Source: an uncultured Eubacteriales bacterium (GTDB taxonomy: Bacteria > Bacillota > Clostridia > Lachnospirales > Lachnospiraceae). Taken from it: a stretch of DNA of 64,000 nucleotides. Position 1 is the first letter of the stretch, and the number at the start of each line of letters is the position of its first letter. The notes under the pieces were generated by a model. It saw only the letters and a program-made list of their open reading frames with translations, ran no database searches and was not told where the DNA came from. Below, in pieces: positions 36,818 through 46,603 of the stretch. The position numbers were made by a program, and so were the translations under genes. The DNA lies in assembly GCA_900315305.1 (NCBI GenBank), contig OMYS01000014.1, forward strand, positions 26,877-90,876, in the 5' to 3' direction.

Positions 36818-37504
36818 ATGGCAATCACAGGTGAGTGGGAGAAGGCACTGAAGGGCGAGTTCGGGAAGCCGTACTACGCAAAGCTCTACAAGACGGTGCT
36901 GCATGAATACAGAACGCGGGAGATTTATCCGCCGAGTACAGAGATTTTCAGCGCGTTTCAGTTCACTCCGCTTGAGGACGTCAAGGTCGTGATTCTGGGC
37001 CAGGACCCGTATCACGAGCCGGGGCAGGCGAACGGCCTGTGCTTCTCCGTGCGGAAGGGCGTGAGAATTCCGCCCTCTCTTGTCAACATCTACAAGGAAA
37101 TGCACGACGACATCGGCACGTATATTCCGGACAACGGGGACCTGACCAAATGGGCGAAGGAGGGAGTCCTGCTCCTCAATACAGTGCTGACTGTCCGTGC
37201 GCATCAGGCCAATTCCCACAAGGGGATCGGCTGGGAGGAATTCACGGACGCGGCGATCCGCGTTCTTGCGGACCAGGACCGCCCGATGGTCTTTATCCTC
37301 TGGGGCGGGGCCGCGAGGCGCAAGAAGAGCATGATTTATAATCCGCGCCATCTCGTGATCGAGTCCGCGCATCCGTCGCCTCTCTCCGCGTACAATGGAT
37401 TTTTCGGCTCAAAGCCGTTCTCGAGGTGCAATGCCTATCTTGAGCAGAACGGGCTTCAGCCGATCGACTGGCAGATTGAAAATGCAGGCACCTCCTCCGT
37501 ATAA
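36818..37504 (+). CDS. ung: Uracil-DNA glycosylase, family 1
   Basis: Removes uracil from DNA. Catalytic Asp63 in ILGQDPYHEPGQANGL; LLLNTVLTVRAHQANSHKGIGWEEFTD and the His-loop HPSPLSAYNGFFGSKPFSR complete the family-1 motifs. 228 residues. Transcribed with hisHF by proximity (26 bp) rather than function. Confidence 0.97.
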   Translation: MAITGEWEKALKGEFGKPYYAKLYKTVLHEYRTREIYPPSTEIFSAFQFTPLEDVKVVILGQDPYHEPGQANGLCFSVRKGVRIPPSLVNIYKEMHDDIGTYIPDNGDLTKWAKEGVLLLNTVLTVRAHQANSHKGIGWEEFTDAAIRVLADQDRPMVFILWGGAARRKKSMIYNPRHLVIESAHPSPLSAYNGFFGSKPFSRCNAYLEQNGLQPIDWQIENAGTSSV

Positions 37505-37556
37505 GGAAGAGAGCCTGCAGTGCAGGAGCACTTCGGGTGCTTTTGAGGAAAAAGAG

Positions 37557-38192
37557 ATGAATACCAGAAACTATCAGAAGGAACTGGACGCTGTCATTGC
37601 GGATATCGAGAAGACGGGAAATGCTCCGAAACTCCTCCTTCACTCCTGCTGCGCGCCCTGCAGCTCCTACGTTCTGGAATATCTGTCGAAATATTTTTCA
37701 GTGACGGATTTTTACTACAATCCGAATATCACGGAGCGCGAGGAGTACAGAAAGCGGGTGGGCGAGATGGAGCGTCTGATCCGCAGCCAGCCGCACATTC
37801 ACGAGGTGACCTTCGTCGAGGGCGAGTATGATCCGAATGCCTTCCTTGAGGCCGTGAAGGGGCTTGAGGACTGTCCGGAGGGCGGAGACCGCTGCAGCGT
37901 CTGCTTCCGCATGCGCCTTCGGGAGACCGCGCAGCTCGCCGCTAGGTGGAATATGGAATATGTCACGACGACGCTCACAATCAGTCCGCTGAAAAATGCG
38001 GAGCTCCTCAACCAGATCGGGGAAGAGGAGGCGAAGCTCGCCGGTGTCAAATGGCTTCCGTCCGACTTCAAGAAGCGGGGCGGCTATCAGCGGTCCATCG
38101 AGCTCTCGCGGGAGTACGATCTCTACCGGCAGAATTACTGCGGCTGCGTCTTCTCAAGGAGACGGGACCTGAAGCTCTCGCTTGAGAAGTGA
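37557..38192 (+). CDS. queH: Epoxyqueuosine reductase QueH (DUF208)
   Basis: Last step of queuosine synthesis, reducing epoxyqueuosine in tRNA; unrelated to QueG. Metal-binding cysteines are seen in HSCCAPCSSYVLEYL, RCSVCFRMRL and NYCGCVFS. The ATG at 37557 gives 211 residues and matches the conserved start; an earlier in-frame ATG at 37395 lies inside ung. Other queuosine genes are not in the window. Confidence 0.92.
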   Translation: MNTRNYQKELDAVIADIEKTGNAPKLLLHSCCAPCSSYVLEYLSKYFSVTDFYYNPNITEREEYRKRVGEMERLIRSQPHIHEVTFVEGEYDPNAFLEAVKGLEDCPEGGDRCSVCFRMRLRETAQLAARWNMEYVTTTLTISPLKNAELLNQIGEEEAKLAGVKWLPSDFKKRGGYQRSIELSREYDLYRQNYCGCVFSRRRDLKLSLEK

Positions 38193-38204
38193 GAGAGAAG
38201 ACCC

Positions 38205-38233
38205 TTGTGTTTCCGGCGCACCGGTTTTATAAT
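38205..38233 (+). promoter_or_regulatory. Promoter of argH
   Basis: TTGTGT (38205-38210) and TATAAT (38228-38233), spacer 17 bp, 38 bp before the GTG start. Confidence 0.7.
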
Positions 38234-38270
38234 GAAACGCAAATTATCGCATTGTAAAGGAGTGATGACA

Positions 38271-39665
38271 GTGGCACAGCTCTGGGGCGGACGCTTCACG
38301 AAGCAGACCGACGAACTGGTATATGCATTTAATCAGTCGCTGAAATTTGACAGGCGGCTTTTCAATCAGGACATCCGCGGAAGCAAGGCGCACGCAGAAA
38401 TGCTTGCGAAGCAGGGGATCCTGACTGATGAGGAGAAGAACCTCATCGTCGGCGGTCTTGACGCGCTGAAAGCGAAGGTGGACAGCGGTGAACTGAAGAT
38501 CGAGGGTGAATATGAGGATATTCACAGCTTTATCGAGGCGAACCTCACGAACATGATCGGAGACGCGGGCAAGAAGGTCCACACGGGCCGCTCGCGCAAC
38601 GACCAGGTGGCGCTCGACATGCGGCTCTATATCCGCGATGAGATCGACGCGATCGAGGAGGAGCTTCACGATCTTCTGTCCGTCATTCTTTCTATTATGG
38701 ACAGGAACCGCGAGACCTTTATGCCGGGCTTTACGCATATGCAGAAGGCACAGCCGGTCACGCTCGCCCATCATTTCGGAGCTTATTTTGAGATGTTCCG
38801 GAGAGACCGCGAGCGGCTTCTGTCGATCCGGAAGAGAAATAATGTCTGCCCGCTCGGAAGCGGTGCCCTCGCGGGAACGACCTATCCGCTTGATCGGAAT
38901 ATGACGGCGGAGCTGCTCGGCTTCGACGGTCCCTGCGAGAACTCGATGGACGGCGTGTCGGACAGAGACTATGTCATTGAGTTTCTGGACTCGCTCGCCA
39001 TCACGATGATGCATCTCTCAAGACTCTCCGAGGAGATCATCACATGGAACTCCAATGAGTATCAGTTCATTGATCTGGATGATACATACGCAACCGGATC
39101 CAGCATCATGCCGCAGAAGAAGAACCCGGACATCGCGGAGCTGATCCGCGGAAAGACGGGACGGGTCTACGGCGCGCTGATGTCGATGCTCACGACCATG
39201 AAGGGTCTTCCGCTTGCCTATGACAAGGATATGCAGGAGGATAAGGAGCTGACCTTCGATGCGATTGATACGACGAAGGGCTGCATCCGTCTCATGGCGG
39301 GTATGCTGGAGACGTCGAAATTCAATGCCGACCGCATGGCAAAAAGCTGCCAGGGAGGATTCGCAAACGCGACGGACGCAGCGGACTATCTTGTCCGGAA
39401 GGGCATGCCGTTCCGCGATGCGCACGGCGTCATCGGACGTCTCGTTCTCACCTGCATCAGGAAGAACTGCCGGATGGATGACCTTCCGCTGGAGGATTAC
39501 AGAAAGGAGTCTCCGCTGTTTGACAGTGATATTTACGAGGCGATAGCCCTGAAGACCTGCGTCGACAGACGGATGACGAAAGGCGCCCCGGGTGCCATTG
39601 ACGAAGAGATCAGGAATGCTAAGGCATATCTTGACAATACAGAAGGAGATAGAAATCATGAGTGA
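38271..39665 (+). CDS. argH: Argininosuccinate lyase
   Basis: Splits argininosuccinate into arginine and fumarate. QLWGGRFTKQTDELV at the N-terminus, HTGRSRNDQVALDMRL, TKGLPLAYDKDMQEDKE and the signature GSSIMPQKKNPD are present. GTG at 38271 is chosen because AAGGAG (38257-38262) is 8 bp upstream; the ATG at 38265 is too close to it. 464 residues. argG is not adjacent. Overlaps asd by 8 bp. Confidence 0.96.
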   Translation: MAQLWGGRFTKQTDELVYAFNQSLKFDRRLFNQDIRGSKAHAEMLAKQGILTDEEKNLIVGGLDALKAKVDSGELKIEGEYEDIHSFIEANLTNMIGDAGKKVHTGRSRNDQVALDMRLYIRDEIDAIEEELHDLLSVILSIMDRNRETFMPGFTHMQKAQPVTLAHHFGAYFEMFRRDRERLLSIRKRNNVCPLGSGALAGTTYPLDRNMTAELLGFDGPCENSMDGVSDRDYVIEFLDSLAITMMHLSRLSEEIITWNSNEYQFIDLDDTYATGSSIMPQKKNPDIAELIRGKTGRVYGALMSMLTTMKGLPLAYDKDMQEDKELTFDAIDTTKGCIRLMAGMLETSKFNADRMAKSCQGGFANATDAADYLVRKGMPFRDAHGVIGRLVLTCIRKNCRMDDLPLEDYRKESPLFDSDIYEAIALKTCVDRRMTKGAPGAIDEEIRNAKAYLDNTEGDRNHE

Positions 39666-40746
39666 TAAACTGAAAGTCGGTATCCTGGGTGCAACCGGAA
39701 TGGTCGGACAGCGCTTCATCACGCTGCTCGCAGATCATCCGTGGTTTGAGATCAAAACGCTCGCCGCGTCCGCGCGCAGTGCCGGAAAGACATACGAAGA
39801 GGCTGTCGGCGATAAGTGGAAGATGGACACACCGATGCCGGAGTGTGTAAAAAAGATGGTTGTCAAGAATGTCGCAGATGTCAAGGACGTCGCGGCAGAT
39901 GTTGACTTTGTATTTTCCGCTGTCAATATGAGCAAGGACGAGATCCGCGCCATTGAGGAGGAATATGCGAAGACAGAGACACCGGTTGTCTCCAACAACA
40001 GCGCTCACCGCTGGACTCCGGATGTGCCGATGGTTATTCCGGAAATCAACTCTGACCATTTCGCAGTCATCGCGGACCAGAGGAAGAGACTTGGAACAAC
40101 ACGCGGCTTCATCGCTGTCAAGCCGAACTGCTCGATTCAGTCCTATACGCCGGCTCTTGCGGCGTGGATGAAGTTCGAGCCGACGCAGGTTGTTGTCTCC
40201 ACGTATCAGGCAATCTCCGGTGCCGGAAAGACATTCAAGGACTGGCCGGAAATGGTCGGCAACATCATCCCGTTTATCTCCGGTGAGGAAGAGAAATCCG
40301 AGCAGGAGCCGCTGAAGGTCTTCGGCCATGTTGAGAACGGTCAGATTGTGAAGCTTGAGAGTGATCTGAAGATTACATCTCAGTGCATCCGTGTTCCGAT
40401 CCTGAACGGACACACGGCAACCGTCTTCCTGAATTTCAAGAAGGACCCGACAAAGGAGGAGCTCATCGAGGCTCTGAGAGAATATTCCGGAAAGCCGCAG
40501 GAGCTGAAGCTTCCGCACGCACCGGAGCATTTCATCCAGTATCTCGAGGAGGATGACCGCCCGCAGGTCCAGAAGGACGTCAATTTCGAGGGCGGCATGG
40601 GCGTATCGATCGGCCGTCTCCGCAAGGACAGCATCTTTGACTGGAAGTTTGTCGGACTCTCCCACAACACGCTGCGCGGCGCCGCCGGCGGAGCTGTCGA
40701 GTGCGCGGAGCTTCTGAAGGCACTCGGATATATCCAGGCAAAATAA
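39658..40746 (+). CDS. asd: Aspartate-semialdehyde dehydrogenase
   Basis: Reduces aspartyl phosphate toward lysine, threonine and methionine. NADP fold KVGILGATGMVGQRFI at the N-terminus; catalytic Cys158 in VKPNCSIQSY; SGAGKTFKDWPEMVGNIIPFISGEEEK and a C-terminal HNTLRGAAGGAVECAELL. At 362 residues and with these motifs it is of the archaeal/fungal-like long type rather than the E. coli type, as is common in Clostridia. Confidence 0.94.
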   Translation: MSDKLKVGILGATGMVGQRFITLLADHPWFEIKTLAASARSAGKTYEEAVGDKWKMDTPMPECVKKMVVKNVADVKDVAADVDFVFSAVNMSKDEIRAIEEEYAKTETPVVSNNSAHRWTPDVPMVIPEINSDHFAVIADQRKRLGTTRGFIAVKPNCSIQSYTPALAAWMKFEPTQVVVSTYQAISGAGKTFKDWPEMVGNIIPFISGEEEKSEQEPLKVFGHVENGQIVKLESDLKITSQCIRVPILNGHTATVFLNFKKDPTKEELIEALREYSGKPQELKLPHAPEHFIQYLEEDDRPQVQKDVNFEGGMGVSIGRLRKDSIFDWKFVGLSHNTLRGAAGGAVECAELLKALGYIQAK

Positions 40747-40770
40747 GGTATACCATATATAGAGAAGATC

Positions 40771-40797
40771 AGAAAGACTGCCGCCGGCAGTCTTTCT
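40771..40797 (+). terminator. Hairpin terminator after asd
   Basis: AGAAAGACTGCCG and CGGCAGTCTTTCT form a perfect 13-bp stem with one unpaired base, followed by GTCTGTC rather than a clean T run. Confidence 0.65.
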
Positions 40798-40825
40798 GTC
40801 TGTCAGGGGAAGCGTAAGATTTTAC

Positions 40826-40850
40826 TGTATAAGTTCCGGTCGCAGTGCAC
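40826..40850 (+). repeat. Fragment of dispersed repeat B
   Basis: TGTATAAGTTCCGGTCGCAG and the next bases match the left end of repeat B at 15914 with few changes. No right end is present. A TATAAT (40863-40868) just downstream may serve topB. Confidence 0.55.
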
Positions 40851-40895
40851 CGTCGGGACGTATATAATTGCAGAATTTACTGAGAGAGGTAGGGC

Positions 40896-42920
40896 TTGGG
40901 AAAATATTTGTTTATTGCCGAGAAGCCGAGCGTCGCGCAGGAGTTCGCGAAGACCCTCGGCGTGAGCGGCGGGAGACGGAACGGCTGGCTTGAGACGGAC
41001 CGGTATATCGTCACCTGGTGCTATGGGCATCTCATTACCATGAGTTATCCCGAAACATATGATCCGGCGCTGAAGAAGTGGACGCTTGAAACGCTTCCCT
41101 TCATTCCGGAGACGTTCCGGTATGAGGTGATTCCGGACGCGGCGGAGCAGTTTAAAATCGTGAGCGGCCTTCTGGCCCGCGAGGATGTGGAGCGGATCTA
41201 TGTCTGCACCGACTCGGGGCGGGAGGGTGAGTACATTTACCGCTTAGTCGAGATGATGTCGGATCCCTGTGTCAGAAAGAAGGACAGAAGGCGCGTCTGG
41301 ATTGACTCCTTCACGGAGGAGGAAATAAAGCGCGGCATCCGGGAGGCGAAGCCGGAGTCGGCCTATGATGCGCTGGCGGATGCCGCTTATCTTCGCGCAA
41401 AGGAAGATTACCTGATGGGAATCAACTTTTCCCGCGTGCTCTCAATCAAATACGCGGGAAATGTCGCATCGCTTCTCGGAGGCAGATATTCCGCAATCGC
41501 CGTCGGCCGTGTCATGACCTGTGTGCTGGGGATGGTTGTCAGGAGAGAGCGGGAGATCCGCTCCTTCGTCGAGCAGCCGTTTTTCCGTGTCATCGGGACA
41601 TTCCGCGGCATCGAGGCGGAGTGGAGGGCCGTGAAGGGCTCGGCCTATGAGAACTCGCCGCTTCTTTACAAGGAAAATGGTTTCAAGAAGCGTGAGGATG
41701 CCAATGCGCTCATCGCCTCTTTAAGGACGCTTGATCCCTGTGAGGGAGTGATCTCGTCGCTCACAAGAAAGACAGAGAAGAAAAATCCGCCTCTCCTCTA
41801 CAACCTGGCCGAGCTGCAGAATGACTGCTCGAAGCTGTACCGGATTTCACCGGACCAGACGCTGAAAATAGCCCAGGAGCTGTACGAGAAGAAGCTGACC
41901 ACGTATCCGAGAACCGATGCCCGTGTCCTGTCGACGGCTGTCGCGAAGGTGATCAGCGGAAATCTGCGCGGACTTACGCACTATGAACCGCTCGCGCCCT
42001 TTGCGGAGGAGGTCCTCGGGGGAGATGCATGGAAGACGATCGGGAAGACCCGGTATACGAATGACAAGGCGATCACCGACCACTACGCGATTATCCCGAC
42101 GGGCGCCGGACTCGGCGCGCTGAAGTCCCTCTCGGAGCTCTCCTCGAAGGTCTATCAGACCATTGTGAGACGCTTTCTTGCGATTTTTTACCCTCCGGCT
42201 GTCTATGAGAAGACGGCCATTACCATTGACTGCGGGAAGGAAAAGTTCTTCGCAAATGAAAAGGTGCTGAAGGAGGAGGGATATCTGCGCGTGGCCGGAA
42301 GACCGGACAGTGACGCAAAGACTGAGGCAGGCACTGCGGGTCTTAAGAAGGGCATGGTGCTCCCCGTGGACCGGTTCGAGGTGAAGGAGGGAAAGACCTC
42401 TCCTCCGAAGCGGTATACGTCCGGATCGATGATTCTCGCCATGGAAAATGCAGGGCAGCTCATTGAGGACGATTCGCTCCGGGAACAGATCCGGGGGTCC
42501 GGAATCGGCACGTCGGCGACACGGGCGGATATCCTGGCAAAGCTCATCCGCATCCATTATCTGAACCTGAATAAGAAGACGCAGGTCATAAGGCCCGAGA
42601 TGCTCGGAGAAATGGTGTATAATGTCGTTGACGCATCCATCCGCCCGCTCCTCAACCCGGAGCTCACGGCGAGCTGGGAAAAGGGACTGACGATGGTCGC
42701 GGAGGGTGAGATTTCAACGGATGAGTACATGGAGAAGCTGAAGGGCTTTATCTCGCGCCGCACGGAATACGTCAAGCAGATGAACAACGGCTATCTTCTG
42801 AGACAGACGTTTGAGGGAACTGCAAAATTCTACAAGGTGCCTTCTTCCGCGGGACGTCCGCAGAGAGCAGGCAGGCGCCCGACAAAAAAGCGGAAGACAA
42901 AAACAACAACGGAGGAATAA
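40896..42920 (+). CDS. topB: DNA topoisomerase III (type IA)
   Basis: Relaxes and decatenates DNA through a 5'-phosphotyrosine. TOPRIM segment FIAEKPSVAQEFAKTLG at the N-terminus with STDSGREGEYIYR-like acidic site (CTDSGREGEYI); catalytic Tyr337 in KKLTTYPRTDAR; GIGTSATRADI in the C-terminal half. 674 residues without zinc fingers, ending in a basic Lys/Arg/Thr tail. TTG start at 40896 behind GAGAGGTAGG. Chromosomal TopB and mobile-element TopB cannot be separated by eye, but the context is chromosomal. Confidence 0.93.
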   Translation: MGKYLFIAEKPSVAQEFAKTLGVSGGRRNGWLETDRYIVTWCYGHLITMSYPETYDPALKKWTLETLPFIPETFRYEVIPDAAEQFKIVSGLLAREDVERIYVCTDSGREGEYIYRLVEMMSDPCVRKKDRRRVWIDSFTEEEIKRGIREAKPESAYDALADAAYLRAKEDYLMGINFSRVLSIKYAGNVASLLGGRYSAIAVGRVMTCVLGMVVRREREIRSFVEQPFFRVIGTFRGIEAEWRAVKGSAYENSPLLYKENGFKKREDANALIASLRTLDPCEGVISSLTRKTEKKNPPLLYNLAELQNDCSKLYRISPDQTLKIAQELYEKKLTTYPRTDARVLSTAVAKVISGNLRGLTHYEPLAPFAEEVLGGDAWKTIGKTRYTNDKAITDHYAIIPTGAGLGALKSLSELSSKVYQTIVRRFLAIFYPPAVYEKTAITIDCGKEKFFANEKVLKEEGYLRVAGRPDSDAKTEAGTAGLKKGMVLPVDRFEVKEGKTSPPKRYTSGSMILAMENAGQLIEDDSLREQIRGSGIGTSATRADILAKLIRIHYLNLNKKTQVIRPEMLGEMVYNVVDASIRPLLNPELTASWEKGLTMVAEGEISTDEYMEKLKGFISRRTEYVKQMNNGYLLRQTFEGTAKFYKVPSSAGRPQRAGRRPTKKRKTKTTTEE

Positions 42921-42923
42921 CAA

Positions 42924-43601
42924 ATGGCTCAGCAGGAACAGGTGAAAATCAAGGACCTTTTTGATCTGAAGGAAACATTAGCAAAGGATTATCTGGAAGG
43001 ATTTACCTATCCGTGGGAGGCTCTCGGCGGCATCCACGATCTCATCCTGGCGATCGGGCGGACTCTCCCTGCGGACAAATACAATCAGATCGGCGAGGAT
43101 GTGTGGATCGCAAAATCCGCGACTGTCTTTGACAGTGCGTATATTCACGGCGCCTGCATCATCGGAGAGAACACAGAGGTTCGGCACTGCGCCTTTATCA
43201 GAGGCGACGCACTGGTAGGAGACGGCTGTGTCATCGGAAACTCCTGTGAGCTCAAGAATGTCATCATTTTCAATCACTGCGAGGTCCCGCACTATAATTA
43301 TGTCGGCGACTCAATCCTCGGTTTTCACGCCCACATGGGGGCCGGCTCGATCACATCGAATATCAAGGCGGACCGGAAGAATATCGTCGTCAAGGGAACA
43401 GAAAAATACGAGACCGGCCGGCGGAAGATCGGCGCGATCCTCGGCGACTGGGCGGAGATCGGCTGCAACGCGGTGCTGAACCCGGGCACCATCGTCGGCC
43501 AGCACTCGCAGATTTATCCGACGACCTGCGTCCGCGGCATTATTCCGTCGTGGACGATCGTCACGGACAAGGGCGTGCAGAAGGCAAAGAGAGAAGAGTA
43601 A
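42924..43601 (+). CDS. Left-handed beta-helix (hexapeptide repeat) sugar-nucleotidyltransferase-like protein
   Basis: 225 residues, mostly hexapeptide repeats: VWIAKSATVFDSAYIHGACIIG, VRHCAFIRGDALVG, CVIGNSCELKNVIIF and IGAILGDWAEIGCNAVLNPGTIVG. This matches the C-terminal half of GlmU-type and related transferases, but the N-terminal nucleotidyltransferase domain is missing; a 45-residue helical leader (IKDLFDLKETLAKDYLEG) replaces it. Probably an acyltransferase-like or UDP-GlcNAc-pyrophosphorylase-related protein of unknown substrate. Three bases after topB. Confidence 0.8.
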   Translation: MAQQEQVKIKDLFDLKETLAKDYLEGFTYPWEALGGIHDLILAIGRTLPADKYNQIGEDVWIAKSATVFDSAYIHGACIIGENTEVRHCAFIRGDALVGDGCVIGNSCELKNVIIFNHCEVPHYNYVGDSILGFHAHMGAGSITSNIKADRKNIVVKGTEKYETGRRKIGAILGDWAEIGCNAVLNPGTIVGQHSQIYPTTCVRGIIPSWTIVTDKGVQKAKREE

Positions 43602-43690
43602 AAGAAGCGCCTGCTTACCTGGCGGACAGCACAGGGCCCATAGAACCGGAAACCTGCATGCAAATGAGACGAGACCAGAGGATTCCCGGA

Positions 43691-44467
43691 TCAGAACAGG
43701 AACCTGATGAGAACGGTTTCTATGGCTGCAAGCAGCAGAAGGTGAACCGGATAGAATGCGTAGAAGAAATATTTTCTCTGGCGGCCCCGCTGCCCGCTGT
43801 AAAGATAAAGCAGGAGAAAGGCGGCTGCACCCGGAAGCTCAAAGAGAGCCGTAAAGACGGCGCCCGCCGCGCACTGGAGCTTCGGGTTTGTGCGCGTGAC
43901 ATAGAGAAGAAGAATGAGGCAGAGCCCCATCCAGCCGTAGTCGAGCTTAAGTGTCTCCGCGATGATCATGCAGAGAATCGAAGTGAGGAAGGCGGCCGCG
44001 AGCGAGACGGTGCGGGACAGATGAATTGTACGCCGCGCGATCCGCAGGGAGCGGACGGAACGGATCGCTTCAAAGAGCGTGAGCTCCATGACCGCCGCCG
44101 CGAGCTCGAACATCACATTCTGGTGCAGGGGATACCAGCATGTGCGGTAGAGCGCAAGATCAAACGGAATTTCCGATATAAAGCCAAAGAGAAGCAGCCG
44201 CAGGGTATATGCCCTGCGGCTGTGTGTGTATAGAAAGCCCTGGACGAGAAAGAAGCAGTAGATTGGAAATGCAAGGCGGCCGAGCGAGCGCATCAGAATA
44301 TAGAGAATTTGGAGCGTATGGATGCTGCCTGAGGCGAGATCTCCATATGGAAGAAGTACATTCTGAATAAGCGCGATGGCGGTGTGGTCAATTGCCATCG
44401 AGATGACGGCAATGATCTTCAGCTGTGCCCCGTTCAGACGTTTTTGTCTGATGTCGTTCATAAGCAT
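43691..44467 (-). CDS. TraX family membrane protein
   Basis: 258 residues, about seven or eight hydrophobic segments. The TraX pattern is visible: LNGAQLKIIAVISMAIDHTAIAL near the N-terminus, RSLGRLAFPIYCFFLVQGFLYT and FGFISEIPFDLAL. In F plasmids TraX acetylates pilin; chromosomal homologues in Firmicutes are probably acyltransferases of unknown substrate. It is the only protein gene on the minus strand in the first 57 kb. Start is 44467 or 44461; GGAGGAGAGGAG lies upstream. Confidence 0.85.
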   Translation of the reverse strand: MLMNDIRQKRLNGAQLKIIAVISMAIDHTAIALIQNVLLPYGDLASGSIHTLQILYILMRSLGRLAFPIYCFFLVQGFLYTHSRRAYTLRLLLFGFISEIPFDLALYRTCWYPLHQNVMFELAAAVMELTLFEAIRSVRSLRIARRTIHLSRTVSLAAAFLTSILCMIIAETLKLDYGWMGLCLILLLYVTRTNPKLQCAAGAVFTALFELPGAAAFLLLYLYSGQRGRQRKYFFYAFYPVHLLLLAAIETVLIRFLF

Positions 44468-44649
44468 GCTCCTCTCCTCCGGGTGTTTTCCTCATGGATG
44501 GTATATAGCTGCAGCCGGGTGTTCCGCACGGCTGACCTTTTTGTATAAAACACAGAACAATCACATTCTGACATATTCCCGAAAGTATTGCACTAATTCT
44601 AGCGCACCTTGGACATTATGAAAACTCCCTGTTCATTTGATTCGGGAAT

Positions 44650-44658
44650 TGTTATAAT
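44650..44658 (+). promoter_or_regulatory. Extended -10 promoter of the Ech hydrogenase operon
   Basis: TGTTATAAT is a perfect extended -10 element; the -35 region is weak. The leader is about 28 nt with GAGGAGG ahead of the first gene. Confidence 0.6.
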
Positions 44659-44692
44659 AAACTCATCATGAAATGAGGAGGAAATGTAAAAA

Positions 44693-46603
44693 ATGGCAGT
44701 GATACCGTTTCTGATCATTTTCCCGTTTATTGCCGCTGTCCTGATGTACATAATCAGGAACAATAAGGTGCGGGGAGTGGTCGCCTACATCAGCGCCGCC
44801 GCAATCATCATTGCGGTCGGCGTTCTTGTTGTCCAGTGGATGCGGGCCGGCGCGCAGCCGGTCCAGCTGTACATTGAGACAGAAACTGCGGACCATGTGA
44901 TTCTGGCAGGTGAGCTTGTCCTGATGGTTCTGTGTACCTACCTCAGCTTCAAGTACAAGAAGGCGTGGATCAGCATACTCAGCATTGTGCCGACGCTGAT
45001 GCTCGTTTACTTTGAGCTGTGGGGACCGGAGATGGAGTCGATAAGCCATGTCTATCTGGACCATCTGTCCATCCTGATGTGCATGATCGTCGGCGTGATC
45101 GGAGGTCTGATCGTGATCTACGCGGTCGGATATATGCACGGCTATCATCATCATCACACGGAGTATGTCGACAGACGCAATTACTTCTTCATGCTTCTTT
45201 TTGTCTTCCTTGGCGCCATGTTCGGATTTGTTACGTCTGACTCGCTCCTCTGGATCGATTTCTTCTGGGAGACGACCAGCGTATGTTCGTTCCTTCTGAT
45301 CGGCTATACGAGGACATCAGAGGCAATCACAAATTCGTTCCGTGCCCTGTGGATGAACCTTCTGGGCGGTGTTTTTCTCGCGATCGGCATCATTTACTTC
45401 GGATATCACGCGGGCACCGTCAGCTTCCAGGCGCTGATCGCGCAGGGAACCGCCGGCAAGGTCTTCGCGCTGATTCCGGTCGCGTTCATCGCATTTGCGG
45501 CGCTCACGAAGGCGGCACAGCTTCCGTTTGCGACGTGGCTCCTCGGCGCAATGGTTGCACCGACCCCGTCCTCGGCCCTGCTGCACAGCGCGACGATGGT
45601 CAAGGCCGGCATCTACGTTCTGTTCAGACTGTCCCCGGCTATGTCGGGCCGCCTGTCCGGAAATATGGTTGCATTTGTCGGAGGCTTCACCTTCCTGATG
45701 TGCTCAATCATGGCGGTCGCCCAGTCCGACGCGAAGAAGGTCCTCGCGATGTCGACCATCGCAAACCTCGGCCTGATGGTCGCCTGCGCCGGAGTCGGAA
45801 CTCCGGAGACAATCTGGGCGGGCGTGTTCCTCATGGTCTTCCATGCGGTATCCAAGTCCATGCTCTTCCAGGATGTCGGTGCGACGGAAAATGCACTGCA
45901 CTCCCGTGATATCGAGGCTATGCACGGTCTCATCTACCGTCTGCCGAAGCTGGCTGCATTTATGTTCATCGGCATCGCCGGCATGTTCCTCGCTCCGTTC
46001 GGCATGCTGATTTCCAAGTGGGCAGCTCTCAAGGCATCTGTCGATGAGGGCAATATCATGCTTGTCTTCTTCATTATCTTCGGTTCCGCGATCACATCGC
46101 TCTACTGGACGAAGTGGATGGGCAAGCTCATCATGCAGACGAACAAGCCGAAGATCCGCGACATCACGAAGCCGAACGAGACATTCTCGCTGACCGTACA
46201 CGCGGTGCTGATGATTGCGCTCTGCGTGCTCTTCCCGCTCCTCTCCGGCTGGTACGTGGACCCGCTCCTCAAGGAGATGTTCGGAAAGGTCCAGCAGACC
46301 CTCCCGCAGGCGCTTCTCGTCACGCTCATCGTCGTGATCGTGCTTGTCTTCCTGGCACCGCTCGCCGCGTTCCTGTTTGAGAGCAATGTGAAGACAAATG
46401 TCAAGCCGTCCTACATGAACGGTGTAAATACAGGCGACAACGTCACCTTTGTCGATTCGTTCGGCGAGCCGAAGCACCTGAGTCTCTCGAATTATTACTT
46501 TGCTCACAAGATCGGGCAGAGAAAGCTGATGAAACCGAGTCAGCTGGCGGCAACGGTTGTGATCATTGTAATGATCTGCATGGTTATTGGAGGTGCGTTA
46601 TGA
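44693..46603 (+). CDS. echA: Ech-type hydrogenase proton-pumping subunit (NuoL/MrpA-like, EchA)
   Basis: 636 residues and roughly 16 membrane segments. The antiporter-like core is seen: WIDFFWETTSVCSFLLIGYTR, the LPFATWLLGAMVAPTPSSALLHSATMVKAGIY stretch with the conserved Lys and His residues of the proton path, and a lateral helix near the end. It forms the ion-translocating arm of the membrane-bound hydrogenase, coupling ferredoxin oxidation to gradient formation. Overlaps echB by ATGA. First gene of the operon. Confidence 0.9.
   Translation: MAVIPFLIIFPFIAAVLMYIIRNNKVRGVVAYISAAAIIIAVGVLVVQWMRAGAQPVQLYIETETADHVILAGELVLMVLCTYLSFKYKKAWISILSIVPTLMLVYFELWGPEMESISHVYLDHLSILMCMIVGVIGGLIVIYAVGYMHGYHHHHTEYVDRRNYFFMLLFVFLGAMFGFVTSDSLLWIDFFWETTSVCSFLLIGYTRTSEAITNSFRALWMNLLGGVFLAIGIIYFGYHAGTVSFQALIAQGTAGKVFALIPVAFIAFAALTKAAQLPFATWLLGAMVAPTPSSALLHSATMVKAGIYVLFRLSPAMSGRLSGNMVAFVGGFTFLMCSIMAVAQSDAKKVLAMSTIANLGLMVACAGVGTPETIWAGVFLMVFHAVSKSMLFQDVGATENALHSRDIEAMHGLIYRLPKLAAFMFIGIAGMFLAPFGMLISKWAALKASVDEGNIMLVFFIIFGSAITSLYWTKWMGKLIMQTNKPKIRDITKPNETFSLTVHAVLMIALCVLFPLLSGWYVDPLLKEMFGKVQQTLPQALLVTLIVVIVLVFLAPLAAFLFESNVKTNVKPSYMNGVNTGDNVTFVDSFGEPKHLSLSNYYFAHKIGQRKLMKPSQLAATVVIIVMICMVIGGAL

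Noticed and set aside
36716..37372. Minus-strand frame overlapping hisF and ung
   Set aside because: Both sense genes are certain and the antisense product has no motif.
43550..44233. 227-codon + strand frame
   Set aside because: Antisense to the traX-like gene, which has family motifs and membrane segments; this frame is charged, low-complexity and unlike any protein.
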